This document shows positions 23,335-33,994 of a DNA stretch of 64,000 bases, piece after piece. Both the position numbers and the translations under genes were made by a program. The DNA comes from Lepeophtheirus salmonis (lineage: Eukaryota > Arthropoda > Copepoda > Siphonostomatoida > Caligidae), in NCBI RefSeq assembly GCF_016086655.4, contig NC_052135.2:20612363-20676362 (forward strand). Direction: 5' to 3'. Numbering within the stretch: position 1 is the stretch's first letter; each line of letters starts with the position of its first letter. The notes beneath the pieces are model-generated. The model saw nothing but the letters and a program-made list of their open reading frames with translations, searched no databases and had not been told where the DNA came from.

Positions 23335-23715
23335 GTACTTCATAAATAGATACAGTCACATATTTCATAGATATGTTTGGGTCAATTAAAGGCTTTGTAT
23401 TTAAATTTGTTGGATAAATTTGAATAGGTAAGAATTCAATCTATAGTTCACAATCTATATTTAGTTTAAGAACCTTATATTAGCACTGCTTTGGTTTTTT
23501 AAATAATATCTATCAATTTCTCATTCTTTTATTATGACGATCAATTTGACTATTTTAAATACAATTTCAGACACACTCAAAGGGTTAATAAGAATAATTT
23601 GTTGATAGATATTGACGATAATTCGTAAAATAATATAAAGGAAATCCTCACTCAATTTTGAGAGAAATAATTCTTGCTTACTTTTGTGTTGACGGGCCAC
23701 ATATACAGATATATT
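23335..23715 (+). repeat. Family 1 interspersed repeat, near full length
   Basis: Starts CACATATTTCATAGATATGT, then GTCAATTAAAGGCTTTGTAT. It continues through TATGACGATCAATTTGAC, CTCAAAGGGTTAATAAGAAT, TTTGTTGATAGATATTGACG and CTCAATTTTGAGAGAAATAA to TTTTGTGTTGACGGGCCACA. With 26219-26585 and 53010-53360 it defines the full family. The 86-aa minus frame inside is not a gene. Confidence 0.85.
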
Positions 23716-24034
23716 GAAACTTTGCCCAGCAATTAATATGTGTTCTGAATAATAATATAAAACCAAGGCAATGTCCATCATTATAGTTAATTGTCTACAG
23801 TATATACATATTATAAATTAAATTATTCTATAATAATTGTTATAAGTTTTTAAAAAATATACTTATCACACTCTAGTATTTAAGAGAAGCCATTGACAGT
23901 TTTACAACTCTTTGTTTTTTAATCAAGAACACGGATCTGGTATGACTCAAAATTGACAACATTGAGCACAAAAAACCATCGTATGTCTATTAAACCAACA
24001 ATATGTCATCATCAACAAAGTAGTATCTTCCCGA

Positions 24035-24223
24035 GTGTTAATAATTATCCCAACCCAAAAACATTACGATTGCACCTCTACAAATCGAAACCCTCCCTTT
24101 CCTGGGGATCACGTTAGTATCCAAAAGAGACCAGCTAAGATCTGGGACACACGTGGAGTAATTATTATCACTTGGGAAGATGGAAGATCTTACTTTGTTG
24201 ATGTAGAACACATTATTGGTTAA
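24035..24223 (+). pseudogene. Gypsy-type integrase C-terminal fragment (plus strand)
   Basis: The 62-aa plus-strand frame reads FPGDHVSIQKRPAKIWDTRG then VIIITWEDGRSYFVDV. The pattern (P-GD-V-IQ, then a W-D/T-R-G core, then GR-Y-VDV) is the small C-terminal domain that follows the integrase core in many Gypsy polyproteins and helps hold DNA. It lies 100 bp from an integrase core fragment on the opposite strand. The two are therefore separate insertions or one element rearranged by inversion. The start codon is arbitrary; the domain is a fragment. Confidence 0.6.
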
Positions 24224-24319
24224 ATATACATATGATGGTCTTTATCTCTCTTCTTCATTTCTCGCCCCCTCAAAATCGGAAGGCGACAGGTGAGTGTAGA
24301 CAATGGGCAAATCTGGGCT

Positions 24320-25200
24320 CAGAGTTATTTGTGAGTAGACAAATCTCCAATCCAGGAGTGATGAACGAAATGAAGCCAATTATTAGGTTTTTTGAGGATC
24401 ATTATCATAGATTTGACGATACCCTCTGCATGCTCGTTAAATTGGGGTGAGTATGGGGATGCAAGCTCATTTTTAATCTCTAAATCTTTGCAGAAGTCCC
24501 TGAATTCCGTCCAGAATTGTGGTCCACCATCAGTGCCAATATTTTGTAGCTGACTTATGAGGGGCCAACCTGAATAGGGGTCAACGAGGACGAGATATGT
24601 TTTCCCGTTGACCTCCATTAGGTTGGAAGACATATATTCGAATGCCTAGCTCCCAGCATGAATTACAGCTTGATATCAACTGTTTGATTTTGTTTGACAC
24701 TTCAGGTACTTCCCTTTTTATATTTTGGAAAGATGTATCCTCCATCATTGATACTGCCTTACGTATGATAGATTAATTTGGAAAGACCTGAATGATTTGA
24801 TGAAAAAATTCAAGTATAATCCTCAGTTTTTGTAGAACATACCATGAAACAATTAATTCATCTTGTAGATCTGGATTAACGTATGCCCTGATGGCTGTTT
24901 CGGAGACTTGTCCTATTTTGATTCGAAAACAGACGGAGCCCGTGTATCTCAAGCTTGAATTGTTCGCTACTGTGATGAAGAATCTTTTAGTTGAGTCTAT
25001 TTCGATATTTTTACTCCAATACCAAGTCGTAAGTAATAAGTGACTCAGTAGCTCCTGTATCAGGAAGATCTTATATGGTAAAATGTTGGCCTAACCTTGA
25101 GGAAACCTTCAGCCTCGAGATATGGAGTGAGGATATCAATGGATAAAGTTTTTGGCTTGACATTGCTATCCGCTGGATATCTTGCATTATGTAAGCATAC
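24320..25200 (-). pseudogene. Gypsy-like retrotransposon polyprotein fragment (protease and integrase)
   Basis: Reading down the minus strand: LPDTGATESLITYDLVLE contains the aspartic protease motif, with DTGAT at 25047-25061. After a frame change, DSTKRFFITVANNSSLRYTG and DLQDELIVSWYVLQKL (24839-24871) match the protease end and the linker that precedes reverse transcriptase in Gypsy elements. The reverse transcriptase and RNase H are missing. QLISSCNSCWELG resembles the integrase zinc-binding region. MEVNGKTYLVLVDPYSGWP holds the first catalytic Asp (24580-24582), and IGTDGGPQFW holds the second (24529-24531). They are only 17 residues apart instead of about 60, so part of the integrase core is deleted as well. 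HAEGIVKS near the end would carry the Glu. LTRs were not found. Inactive. Confidence 0.82.
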
Positions 25201-25464
25201 ATTTTAGAAGATTTATATTATAGATCACATATCACTATTTGTAGAACAGATAAGTTCAGTCTTACAACACTCTTCAGGATATTATTCAGCTAATAATTAA
25301 TACTGTGAATATATGTATGTTAAATCATTAGTACTATGATTTTTCTAGGTTAATGAATACTCTTGGTGGGTTTAATTCTATCAAATACTTGTTGTTCACA
25401 ATAAATATTAAACAATACAGATAGAATTGGCAATATAAGGACAATTGTAGCAATTTTTGCAACT
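25201..25464. other. Non-coding spacer
   Basis: Could include gag-side remains of the Gypsy element, but no motif is visible. Confidence 0.4.
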
Positions 25465-25705
25465 GACCTCTTTGTACTGAGCGCTACAATATTTCAAATT
25501 TATACTTCATGAGTGAGTTTTGAATATTGATAAAATCAAATCAACTAATAGCAAAATAATTAATAAATCAAATTATATAAGGTGTAGCAAAAAAATGGGG
25601 AAAATATACAATTGAAATGTAAATTTTGTTGCTGTAGCTTTTTGATATTTGAGAATAAGGTCTTGTTTCCCCCATTTATATGCTTATGTGAAGTAAAAAG
25701 TGTTT
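25465..25705. repeat. Family 4 repeat, copy B
   Basis: Pairs with 16975-17390 through CTACAATATTTCAAATTTAT, ATATTGATAAAATCAAATC and GTAGCTTTTTGATATTTGAG. Non-coding. Confidence 0.45.
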
Positions 25706-26218
25706 AAGAATATTTTCGTTTGCATTTATTAATTATGCAAGGAACATCAAATTTCCATCAGGGCACATTTAAACAAAATTATGTTAATTATATGCACAGC
25801 TTAGTCAATAAATTTAAAAAAATGAAGGAGTACATTAATAGATAATTACCATAAAGTAGTTTGCAAAAAATGTAAAATTCAAATTACCCTTTTCGACTTA
25901 TTTTGTAAAAAAAATGAGTGACTTATTCTTAATGTCTGATTATATGAGAAAAAACTGATATAAAAGCGTGTCTCGATTCATAAATCTTATAATTTTAATA
26001 TAAATTGATTGAATTATAAGATAACTATACTTAAAGAGAGAAAAAAAGAATTAATGATAAATTAAATTATTTTAAAAGGTGCCAAAAAATAATATGACAT
26101 AGATAAATATTGAGGTTTACTTTTTTATCAAATTTTCTTTGCATTTAAAAGGAGAGTAAGTATGGGCCAAATTTTGATTGAGTAAATATTTAAAATTTAA
26201 CTTAATCAAATATATGGT
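25706..26218. other. Non-coding AT-rich spacer
   Basis: Nothing recognised. Confidence 0.55.
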
Positions 26219-26585
26219 CTGCCGTCAACACAAAAACAAGCTAGAATTATTTTTTTAATATTGAGTAAGGATTATATTTGAATTCTTTGACTAATTATAG
26301 TCGATTTCTATCAACAATTATTCCTACAAACCATTTCGGAAGGTCGCAAATTTGACTTATACTACCCAAAATTGATTGTCCTAATAAAAAAGAAATGAAA
26401 ATTTATAGTTTTTATTAGAAAAGCCATATTGATAACAATAAAAGCTTTATTTGTTAAATAAACTTCTAAGCTATAGTTAAAGCTTTGGGTATCTTAACTA
26501 ACCAAAAAATTGGAATACAAATTCTATAATTGACTCAAATGTGTCTACAAAATATTGGGCTAAGTTTTAGTTTAAAAAATAAAGA
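26219..26585 (-). repeat. Family 1 interspersed repeat, full-length minus copy
   Basis: On plus it starts GCCGTCAACACAAAAACAAG, then TTTCTATCAACAATTATTCC and CCAAAATTGATTGTCCTAAT. It continues AGCTATAGTTAAAGCTTTGG and GGTATCTTAACTAACC, and ends AATTGACTCAAATGTGTCTA then CAAAATATTGGGCT. About 365 bp, no coding potential. Confidence 0.85.
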
Positions 26586-26979
26586 AACCTTTTGTTCAAT
26601 CTATGATTTTTAAATAACATACAAAATATAAAAAAATCAAATAGAAGATTTACGATACATGTAACTTGAAACTTATTTTAATTTTTGCTCAACACAATTT
26701 CGATTTTATAGGATTTCTTTAATTCATCAAATAAAATCGTCTCAAAAGCATTATAAATAAAATTTCAAAAGAAAGAAACAAAAATTGTAAAAACAAAATT
26801 CTAGGGCATAAATTTTTTCTAGAGTGGGGTCCACTGCAAAAAAAAATTCTCGGGACTCACGCTCTCATGATTTAGTAGATTAAAGCTTGAAAATTGTGTT
26901 ACTGTATTTTCAAGTTTATAGAAAAATCTTTTATAGTGAATCCATCAATGTTTAAGTTTACACAAAGATGGATTCATAC
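26586..26979. other. Non-coding spacer
   Basis: No gene recognised. Confidence 0.5.
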
Positions 26980-27090
26980 TAGTGTTGATGCTGGGTCCCA
27001 GACCGAATTTTGTTTTCAGTTTGTTCTTTAATGATTTTTCAAGAACACATCGGACCGATATTTCGAATCTTTGACTCTAAACATCCTAAC
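26980..27090 (+). repeat. Family 3 hAT-like MITE fragment
   Basis: Starts TAGTGTTGATGCTGGGTCCC and contains CCCAGACCGAATTTTG and CATCGGACCGATATTTCG. No matching CAACACTA end was found downstream, so the 3' side is lost or decayed. Confidence 0.55.
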
Positions 27091-28049
27091 TTGCAAGGAT
27101 GTCAAATATTTCAAGAGAAAAGCTTATGCTTTTTGTTATTCGTAATTTGCACTTTGTTGTAGTTAAAATATAACAAACTGTTGTGTTGATCAAATTATTA
27201 TGATTCAATTATTGAAAATTTGTAAAAGAAAAGAAAAAAAAACTTTCTGCCTATAAATTTTCAGATATTTAGAAGTTGGGATTATCATAACTTTGCAAAT
27301 GGTATCAAGGGTTCAAAGCACCAAAAAAGTTGGAAACTACTACTTTAGATACTTGCATTAAGCTGGAAACTGAGCTTGTACTCAAATTTATGTTTTATAA
27401 ATATTTATTTATATATATATATTTTTAAGATATGGGCTCTTTCAATTTTTTTTCTAAAAATATTAAACGGTGTTTTTTTTATAATTTGCTTGATTGGTAT
27501 AGAATAGATATATATACGTTTTTTGTGATCTTTAAGAAAAAAAGATTATTTTTGTACCGAGCCAAATATTTTTATTATTTTTCAACTCCTTATTACAAAA
27601 GAAAAATAAGTATTTTTATTTAAAAAAAAAACATTTTCACTTGTTTATCCGTAAATAATCAAAAATTCCACACTATCATCTTTTATTTTTTATTATTCTA
27701 ATATTCTATTGGAGGGTTGACACGCATGTAATTGGCCCAGGCTGAAAAAGCAAGTATATATGGATTTCATCCTATTTTTAAACAAACTTCTAAATAAGTA
27801 AGTTTAGCACATAAATAGATATTAAAAGTCTATAATAAATAATATATATGCATCAAGTTATTGTCATTTTGTGGTAGTTTCATTTCCACTTTGATATTTT
27901 GCCATATTTCGTTTCAAACTTCGTTTTATAAATTTTAGAGTATGCTCATTTTGTAGAAAGTTATGAAAAGTTAACCTCAAATTGTTCTACATATATTTTT
28001 TGAGAGTATTTAAATAATAATGAAAATAAAAATAATTCTTTCTCGTCGG
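27091..28049. other. Non-coding AT-rich spacer
   Basis: Contains an AT dinucleotide run near 27408-27424. The 63-aa frame at 27432-27623 is Phe/Lys/Tyr-rich with no motif and is probably chance. Confidence 0.5.
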
Positions 28050-28685
28050 TTCCTGATGGTATTTATGATTTTCTTAAAAAAGCTTAGTAATATTATTTAC
28101 TTCCCTCTCACAATGATATTCAGCAAGTCGATGCAGGAGGGAGTGGTACTGTTTGACTGGAAATACCCAATATTATCCCAATAAACAAAAAAGGAACTCG
28201 TAGTTACCTACCAATGACCATCACAAGCCAGATCTCTCGACTAACGGTGAGGTTAATCAATTTTGAAGTAAGAAACTTTTTTGACAAACACAATTTGATA
28301 TCTCCCTGACAATATGGATTCCGAAGTGGAAGGTATTTTGTTACAAGCCTGTTATCATTCTACGATGATGTCGCTCGAAGTAGGGACTCCTCTTATGATA
28401 CATATGTATTATACTTTGACTTCTGCAAGGTGTTCGACATGGTGCTGCATGGTGGGCTCGAACTCAAACTATATTGTACTGGGATGGGGGGGGGACTATT
28501 GTAGTGGATTTCATCTTGGCTCAGAAATCGAGAACAGCAAGTTCTAATAAACGGCATTGGATCAGCTTCAATAGGTATCTCATCCTCTGTACCTCAGGGT
28601 AGTGTCTTGGACCTACCCTCTTTTCGGTCAATATCAATTATCTGTGTGACAACCTCAAATCTATGGGGGAAAAGTGGAGAAACTT
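28050..28685 (+). pseudogene. CR1/jockey-like LINE reverse transcriptase fragment
   Basis: The plus strand carries the fingers and palm of a non-LTR reverse transcriptase in two or three frames. First VPDGIYDFLKK (family PGPDGI), then FSKSMQEGVVLFDWK, then IIPINKKGTRSYLPM (family IxPIxKKGxxxNYRPI). After KHNLISP and an in-frame TGA (28307-28309) comes QYGFRSGRYFVTSLL. The A motif is LYFDFCKVFDMVLH, with the Asp codon at 28418-28420 (family YxDFxKAFDxVxH). A TAG at 28502-28504 interrupts before WISSWLRNREQQVLING, then SSVPQGSVL (about 28589-28609), and after a frameshift GPTLFSVNINYLCDN. The usual FADD catalytic box is not reached. Endonuclease and C-terminus are missing. The 77-aa frame at 28314 reads the same bases in a wrong frame. 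Confidence 0.88.
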
Positions 28686-29509
28686 AAAAAGCAGGCATGG
28701 AATCAAATACTTATTACCACTGTATGCCTATAATCGTTGTCTTTTTTGTACTTTTAGACAGTTCAATCATTTCAGAAACATTCCGCCTTTGTTGTAAAAA
28801 ATGATGTATTTGTGACAGTTTTTTGGAAGAACAACGTAGAAAAAACATTTTTGTTTCAGAATGAAGTGACCGTACTATGTATATACAATATACATTGTGT
28901 CCAGGCTCAACCTTCATCCATCAAATAGTAAGTAACTAAACAGGGACTTTGATACTATTTTTTAACATATTTTTTACATATTCATATATACATATATGTA
29001 TTTTAAATATATATATTAAATGTACGCATATAAGGAAGATTAATGCAGGAAGGGGAAACTAATGTATAAATATTAAATATATGTAGTGTGTTGAGTGCTG
29101 ACATTATGAAAGATGTATATTTTATTCCTAAACTTTACTATCGCAAGCTTGTACAATATAAATCCTACAAAACTATAAATATTATGAGAAACAGTTGTAC
29201 TTAATACTATTATGCGTGGGATTGGTCAAAAAACAGCAGTCTCATGAGTCTGGTACTGATTATTTTTTTCAGTTCTAGGACTAGTCTTTATTGGTATTTT
29301 ATGGTAACTACGTCATTTCAGGTGTTGCATTATTATCATAATCTCTTTCAAAGAGACTAATACTTAAAGTTTTGCTTAGAGGTGTGTATTTTCTTCAATC
29401 CTAGCTTGGAGTTAACAACGTAAATAGAAAGCTAGTGCTGTAGGACTTACTTAAAGCCCTTAGGATTAGTGAATGGTGGGAAGGATAGGACCAATAAGAA
29501 AAATGACTT
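28686..29509. other. Non-coding spacer
   Basis: No gene recognised. The part next to 28685 may be the decayed downstream end of the LINE. Confidence 0.45.
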
Positions 29510-29840
29510 AAAGGGGAGAGGCGAAAATAAGAGTGGTAATTTTGACAATTTGAAGCAGCTTAGCTATCAAGAGATTTTATTAGATTAGCTTCAAGCATCT
29601 ATGAGAGTAAGGGAATAAGTACAAATACAGCTCAATGATATCTAGCAATGTCAGGGCAAGAATTATTCCGATGTCAAACCTCAACTCTACTTTAATTATA
29701 ACAAGATCTTACACTTATGACTCTCCAACTAATCCCCAGTATAACTCTCCCTCTTTCAAGAGTACACACACTAGTGATTACTTTATATTTTGATAATATC
29801 TCTTCAAGAGTTAAGTAATAACGATAAAAGCAATGAAAAA
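29510..29840 (+). repeat. Family 2 interspersed repeat, near full length
   Basis: GACAATTTGAAGCAGCTTAG, TTTTATTAGATTAGCTTCAA, ATCTATGAGAGTAAGGGAAT, GATATCTAGCAATGTCAGGG and TATTCCGATGTCAAACCTCA, then CAAGAGTACACACACTAGTG and ATAATATCTCTTCAAGAGTT. All family blocks are in order. Confidence 0.85.
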
Positions 29841-29879
29841 TGAATAATACACTTCAGATTTCTTACTAGAAATAATATT

Positions 29880-31290
29880 CTACTCCTTGTGGTCATATTT
29901 TATGAAACTTTACTAATTATAGAATATCTAATGATTATTCCCGATCTAAAAAAATTCTCAAATATTTCAGGACTTAAAATTAATATGGGAATAACTTTTA
30001 TTCTCCCTGTAGGTCAGTGGTTTTCTTCTGATAAAGTTAGTGGATGCGAGGTTTTAAATAAAGTAAAGATATTGGGAATTGAGGGGGAGAGCAACGGCCT
30101 CGTCCTCTCCAATTGGCAAAAGTTAAACTCCCAGTCTCAAGAGTAGTGTCAAATATGATGAAGCTACAACTTATGTAAAGGAATTGATTTATATAATACT
30201 AAATTAACTACACAAGTATTATATGTGGCTACAACCATCCCCCCCGTATAGCTGAAAAGGGGTTAAGGGAAGAGGAAGTATGATCAAAGCTATATTAATG
30301 ACCTGAAGAGGTTTCCCAAACAATTAGAAGGAGGATTTGTGTTTTTGTCTAATATTCTGACAAAAACAGAATAATATGGACTAAAATACCCTCGTTTGAC
30401 TCTAATACTACTATAAACATTATCCGCGACACTCTAACTAGAAACTTTTTTTATGAATTTGGGTGATCCAGTAGAGTTTGAAAATGTTGTAATTCTGGAT
30501 AACTTTCTAGCACTCCATGACCTTAATAGTAACTCTGTATTCAAAAATAGAAGATTTATCTTCCCCGTGCGTAGATTGTCGAATTTTTATCTTCCTCTGG
30601 TGCCGTGTTGTCTAAAAATTGACTTTAGAATTACTGAATGGCTGGATACAAAATGAACCTCCATGAGGTATTGTAAAGCTTTGGATCTTCCTAGTCCGTG
30701 GGATAAAATAGTTATTGGCTCTTTGAGGGGTAGTAATGATGAGAAAAAGTTTATATCCCAGTTTCAGATATCTACTGGCATAATAAAATTATTAACACTG
30801 TGCAAAGACTGGGGTCGAATATATGATAATGTTATACACTCCTATTTTTGACTGCCCTGCTTTGACTGTAGTTTGGGATTTTATTCTACTTACCCATAGC
30901 TACATAAGAGATTTTCAAATAAATTTTGCTAAGGCTCTTTTTCTGTTTGGTATTCCTACTCACCAGCCGCGTCGATCGGAAGAAGAAAGATCCATCAGAG
31001 TTGTTTTTGGAAACTGTAAAGCGTTAATGCTCAAGGTATTAGTGAGGATAAAGTAGTCGAGGGAATGGATCTCAGAGCTATTTTAATTTATGCTGCTAGT
31101 AGATATGCAACTTTTTCTTTGAAAATTTTCCAGCTGCATGGTATTTCCTTGAATGACATTTTTGATCTTATAAAATATTACCCATCTTCTTCAATAATAT
31201 ACGAAAAGACTTTAAGAACCATCACCAATATGAACAACAGACACTGTATGTACATTTTACTTTTTTGTAACTGTTTATGTTAGGTACTAT
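29880..31290 (+). pseudogene. LINE C-terminal region, thumb to 3' end, degraded
   Basis: Several plus-strand frames line up with the part of an L1-like LINE polyprotein that follows the reverse transcriptase palm. ISGLKINMG (about 29964-29990) is the thumb entry (family SGLKIN) and is followed by EVLNKVKILGIEGES, resembling the KYLGI segment. At 30453-30656 come VVILDNFLALHDLNSNSVFK and RLSNFYLPL, like the linker before the zinc-binding C-terminus. At 30663-30851 come LPSPWDKIVIG and CKDWGRIYDN. At 30853-30885 CPALTVVWDFI resembles the C-P-x-x-x-x-xW segment of the terminal zf-RVT motif. The frame at 31065-31283 is less certain. Stops and frameshifts separate all of these. No host function is implied. 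The assignment is moderate, since no catalytic motif lies inside. Confidence 0.55.
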
Positions 31291-32868
31291 GTTTTCTGAT
31301 TTATGTGGAGGTGTTTTTTGTTTTTTTTTAAATTCTAAACACCAATTTTCTTGTATTCATTTTACAAATGTGTAAATATTTTAATTTTTTTTTGTGTGTG
31401 TGCATGTGTAAATAAATAGAGATCTAGTTGAGGGGGAAAAATGTTAAACAGACTCCTAATTTTATTAAGACTGTTAATCATTATTTATTAATACATTATT
31501 ACTCTGTGCAGTCATGTTCTTCCTTCTTCTTGATATCTACAAAATGTTCATCCCTACTTATTCACTTATTATATTATTTCAGTTAAGTAATACTATTGAA
31601 TTTTCTTTAAGAAATGGTATTGGAAAAAAATAGGGTTTTATAAACGCCCTAGTGCTTTTGACAAAAAAATAAATCAATAGCCTTAGCCTTTGAAAGTTTA
31701 TAGTTTATAATAATTATTATTTTCTAATATAACCCTTTCTTTTACTTTTCTTACATTCAACTCCTGCCTCAGTAGTAAAAAAATGATCCAATTTATTAAC
31801 CTAGGCATTTTAAATTATTGATAAGGATTACTGGTATTAATTCAACATTTTTGGGTACATTATTTGTTTTTGCAAAATTCCTCAAGTTATTTTTTTAATT
31901 CAAAAACTTTTCAGAACACACTGGAGATTAGGGCATTAAAAAGTATTCTATTTTCAGTGAAATTGCATAAGAGAATAAGATATTAAAAATTAGTACAATC
32001 CATTATACGTTTTTGATTGTATTAGGAACCGAAAGAAGTCTACAAATGTATGGGTACATATTTTATTAGTCAAGTCGTCATCCTTAGGTAAAGGTAATTA
32101 TCAAAATCTATTTGACTTACATCTATGGCCTATAGCTTATGTGATGATTATTCCACCAAATTTATATCACAGACAGGACAGGATTATCAAGGATGTTATT
32201 TACTCATGATTAAATACATACCTGTGGCATCTCTTGGCCCCTACTTTTTTAGACTAAGTGGAATGATTATATCATAAAAATGTAAAGTTACGTAACTATA
32301 ACAATACCATTATATACTGATGTGCCCCCCCCCCTCTACAACCCAATTATAAATACATTCTTGTTCTGCTATAATATACCATTTTTAGTCTTGAAATGTT
32401 TTATTTATTTTTGTAATCCTTACTCATAAACCACAATGATCATTAAAAATCAATACAAAAAATATTTTTTGGGTTTTGTCAGCTTCAAAACGCCTAATTA
32501 TAGCACCTAGACTATTATATTTCATGAATATTACTACCAAAAACAAACCTAGGTTTGTTAATTTTTTTAGGGGGGAGGGAGAAATTGGTAAAAAAAACAA
32601 CTTCGAAAAAAACATGATTTGTGGCCTTTTCTTTATAAACTTTATTTCATAATATGGGTCTTCTTCCAATACATTTAGAATTGAGCACAATTCATTCTAT
32701 TTTTCTTTTTAAACCACACACAAAAAAGTTAAAGTATGTCAAACTACCTTAGGTTGACTTATTATTTACCCTAAATATTTATACCTTTATTTATAAGGTT
32801 ATTTACCAAATAAAAATAAAAATTCCTTGTTTCAAGTAACTTGATGTGTGTGTTATTTAGGTACGTAT
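31291..32868. other. Non-coding spacer
   Basis: GT/TG-rich run near 31394-31410 and a C9 run near 32326. The 88-aa minus frame at 32424-32690 shows no motif. Confidence 0.5.
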
Positions 32869-33360
32869 TAGTGTTGGCTTTCGGTCTGAAAATACTATAA
32901 CGGTCTAAAAATGTTTTGCCTTTTAAAGAACCTAACTAACTCGATCCTTTAAAAAAGCTCAGTCTGAATCTGTTTCAAAGAAAAATTAGATCGACATCGG
33001 TCATAAAGTAAAAATCGGTCTGAAATTGTCTCATTTAATATTTGGTCAGGTCCAATTCAATAAGGAATGGTGGATGGCGTCATGTGTGCTATAAAATTGT
33101 AAACATCGACCTTTTATAATGTCATATAAAGTAAATGTGTCAAATAAATTATATTTGTACGACTTAAAAATCAGGATAGGGAGAAAATAGGTGCATGGAT
33201 TGTGACCGAAAAAAATCAGTGCACGAGAGTAAATTATGTTATGTTATCTGAGATAAGAGTCTGAATTGAAATATCAATACAAAGAAGTCTAGAAAAAATC
33301 ACTTAAAACCGAACCAAAAAAAAGTTTGGTCTGGGACAGAGTCTTAACACTAGTACGTAT
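32861..33360 (+). mobile_element. Family 3 hAT-like MITE with perfect 8-bp target-site duplication
   Basis: The element 32869-33352 (484 bp) begins TAGTGTTGGCTTTCGGTCTG and ends AGTCTTAACACTA, so its ends are short inverted repeats (TAGTGTT/AACACTA). It is bracketed by identical GTACGTAT at 32861-32868 and 33353-33360. An 8-bp duplication with these ends fits the hAT superfamily (P elements also make 8 bp). Inside are repeated GGTCTGAA and TCGGTC words but no transposase. It is the longest and best-preserved member of the family here. Confidence 0.88.
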
Positions 33361-33884
33361 CTATTTCCTTTTCTCCTATAACTTTTTCCTTCGTTTTTCA
33401 ATTAAACTAAATAGGTTATAAAATAAAAACAAAACGAAAAGAAGAGAAGAAGAATAAAAAAGAAAGGTTAAAACAAACCTCCCATTTTCGTTTATTTTAT
33501 TTTATTTATATATTTGGTCAATAAAATTTATGGATGCTAAATAAACAAAAATAATTTCCTAAAATAAAAGTCACATAAATTGCTTAGTTATTGAGTTATA
33601 CTCTCAAACTACATACATAGGTATACCTACAGGGTTTTCTCTCCAGAGCCTGGGAATTCTCAAAATTTTATACTCACAGAAATTCCTAGATTTACTTATT
33701 CCATAAGATCAGTTTCAGTGACGAAATTTTAGATGTCTCATATCTGCATAAAGAGATGAGTTATATGGATTTTAGCAATGGATGAGTAGACTTGTAGCCC
33801 ACTGGTGGGATTGTATATTTAACAATTACACAACCCCCTTACACATCAAAAATTATCTGTTTGATCACTCACTAAACTGTTTCA
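33361..33884. other. Non-coding spacer
   Basis: No gene recognised. Confidence 0.5.
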
Positions 33885-33994
33885 TTTAGGTCAGTCTAGA
33901 TGGAACTACATTTAAATAACCAAATTAGTTCGGTCCACTAAAAATCATAACAGTCTTAGACCGATCTAATATTTTCAGACCAAAATCAACTCTA
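33885..33994 (-). repeat. Family 3 hAT-like MITE fragment, minus orientation
   Basis: In reverse: TTGGTCTGAAAATATTAGAT, CGGTCTAAGACTGTTATGAT, then TTTTTAGTGGACCGAACTAA and TTTGGTTATTTAAATG. This is the outer about 110 bp of the element, with one end degraded. Confidence 0.7.
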
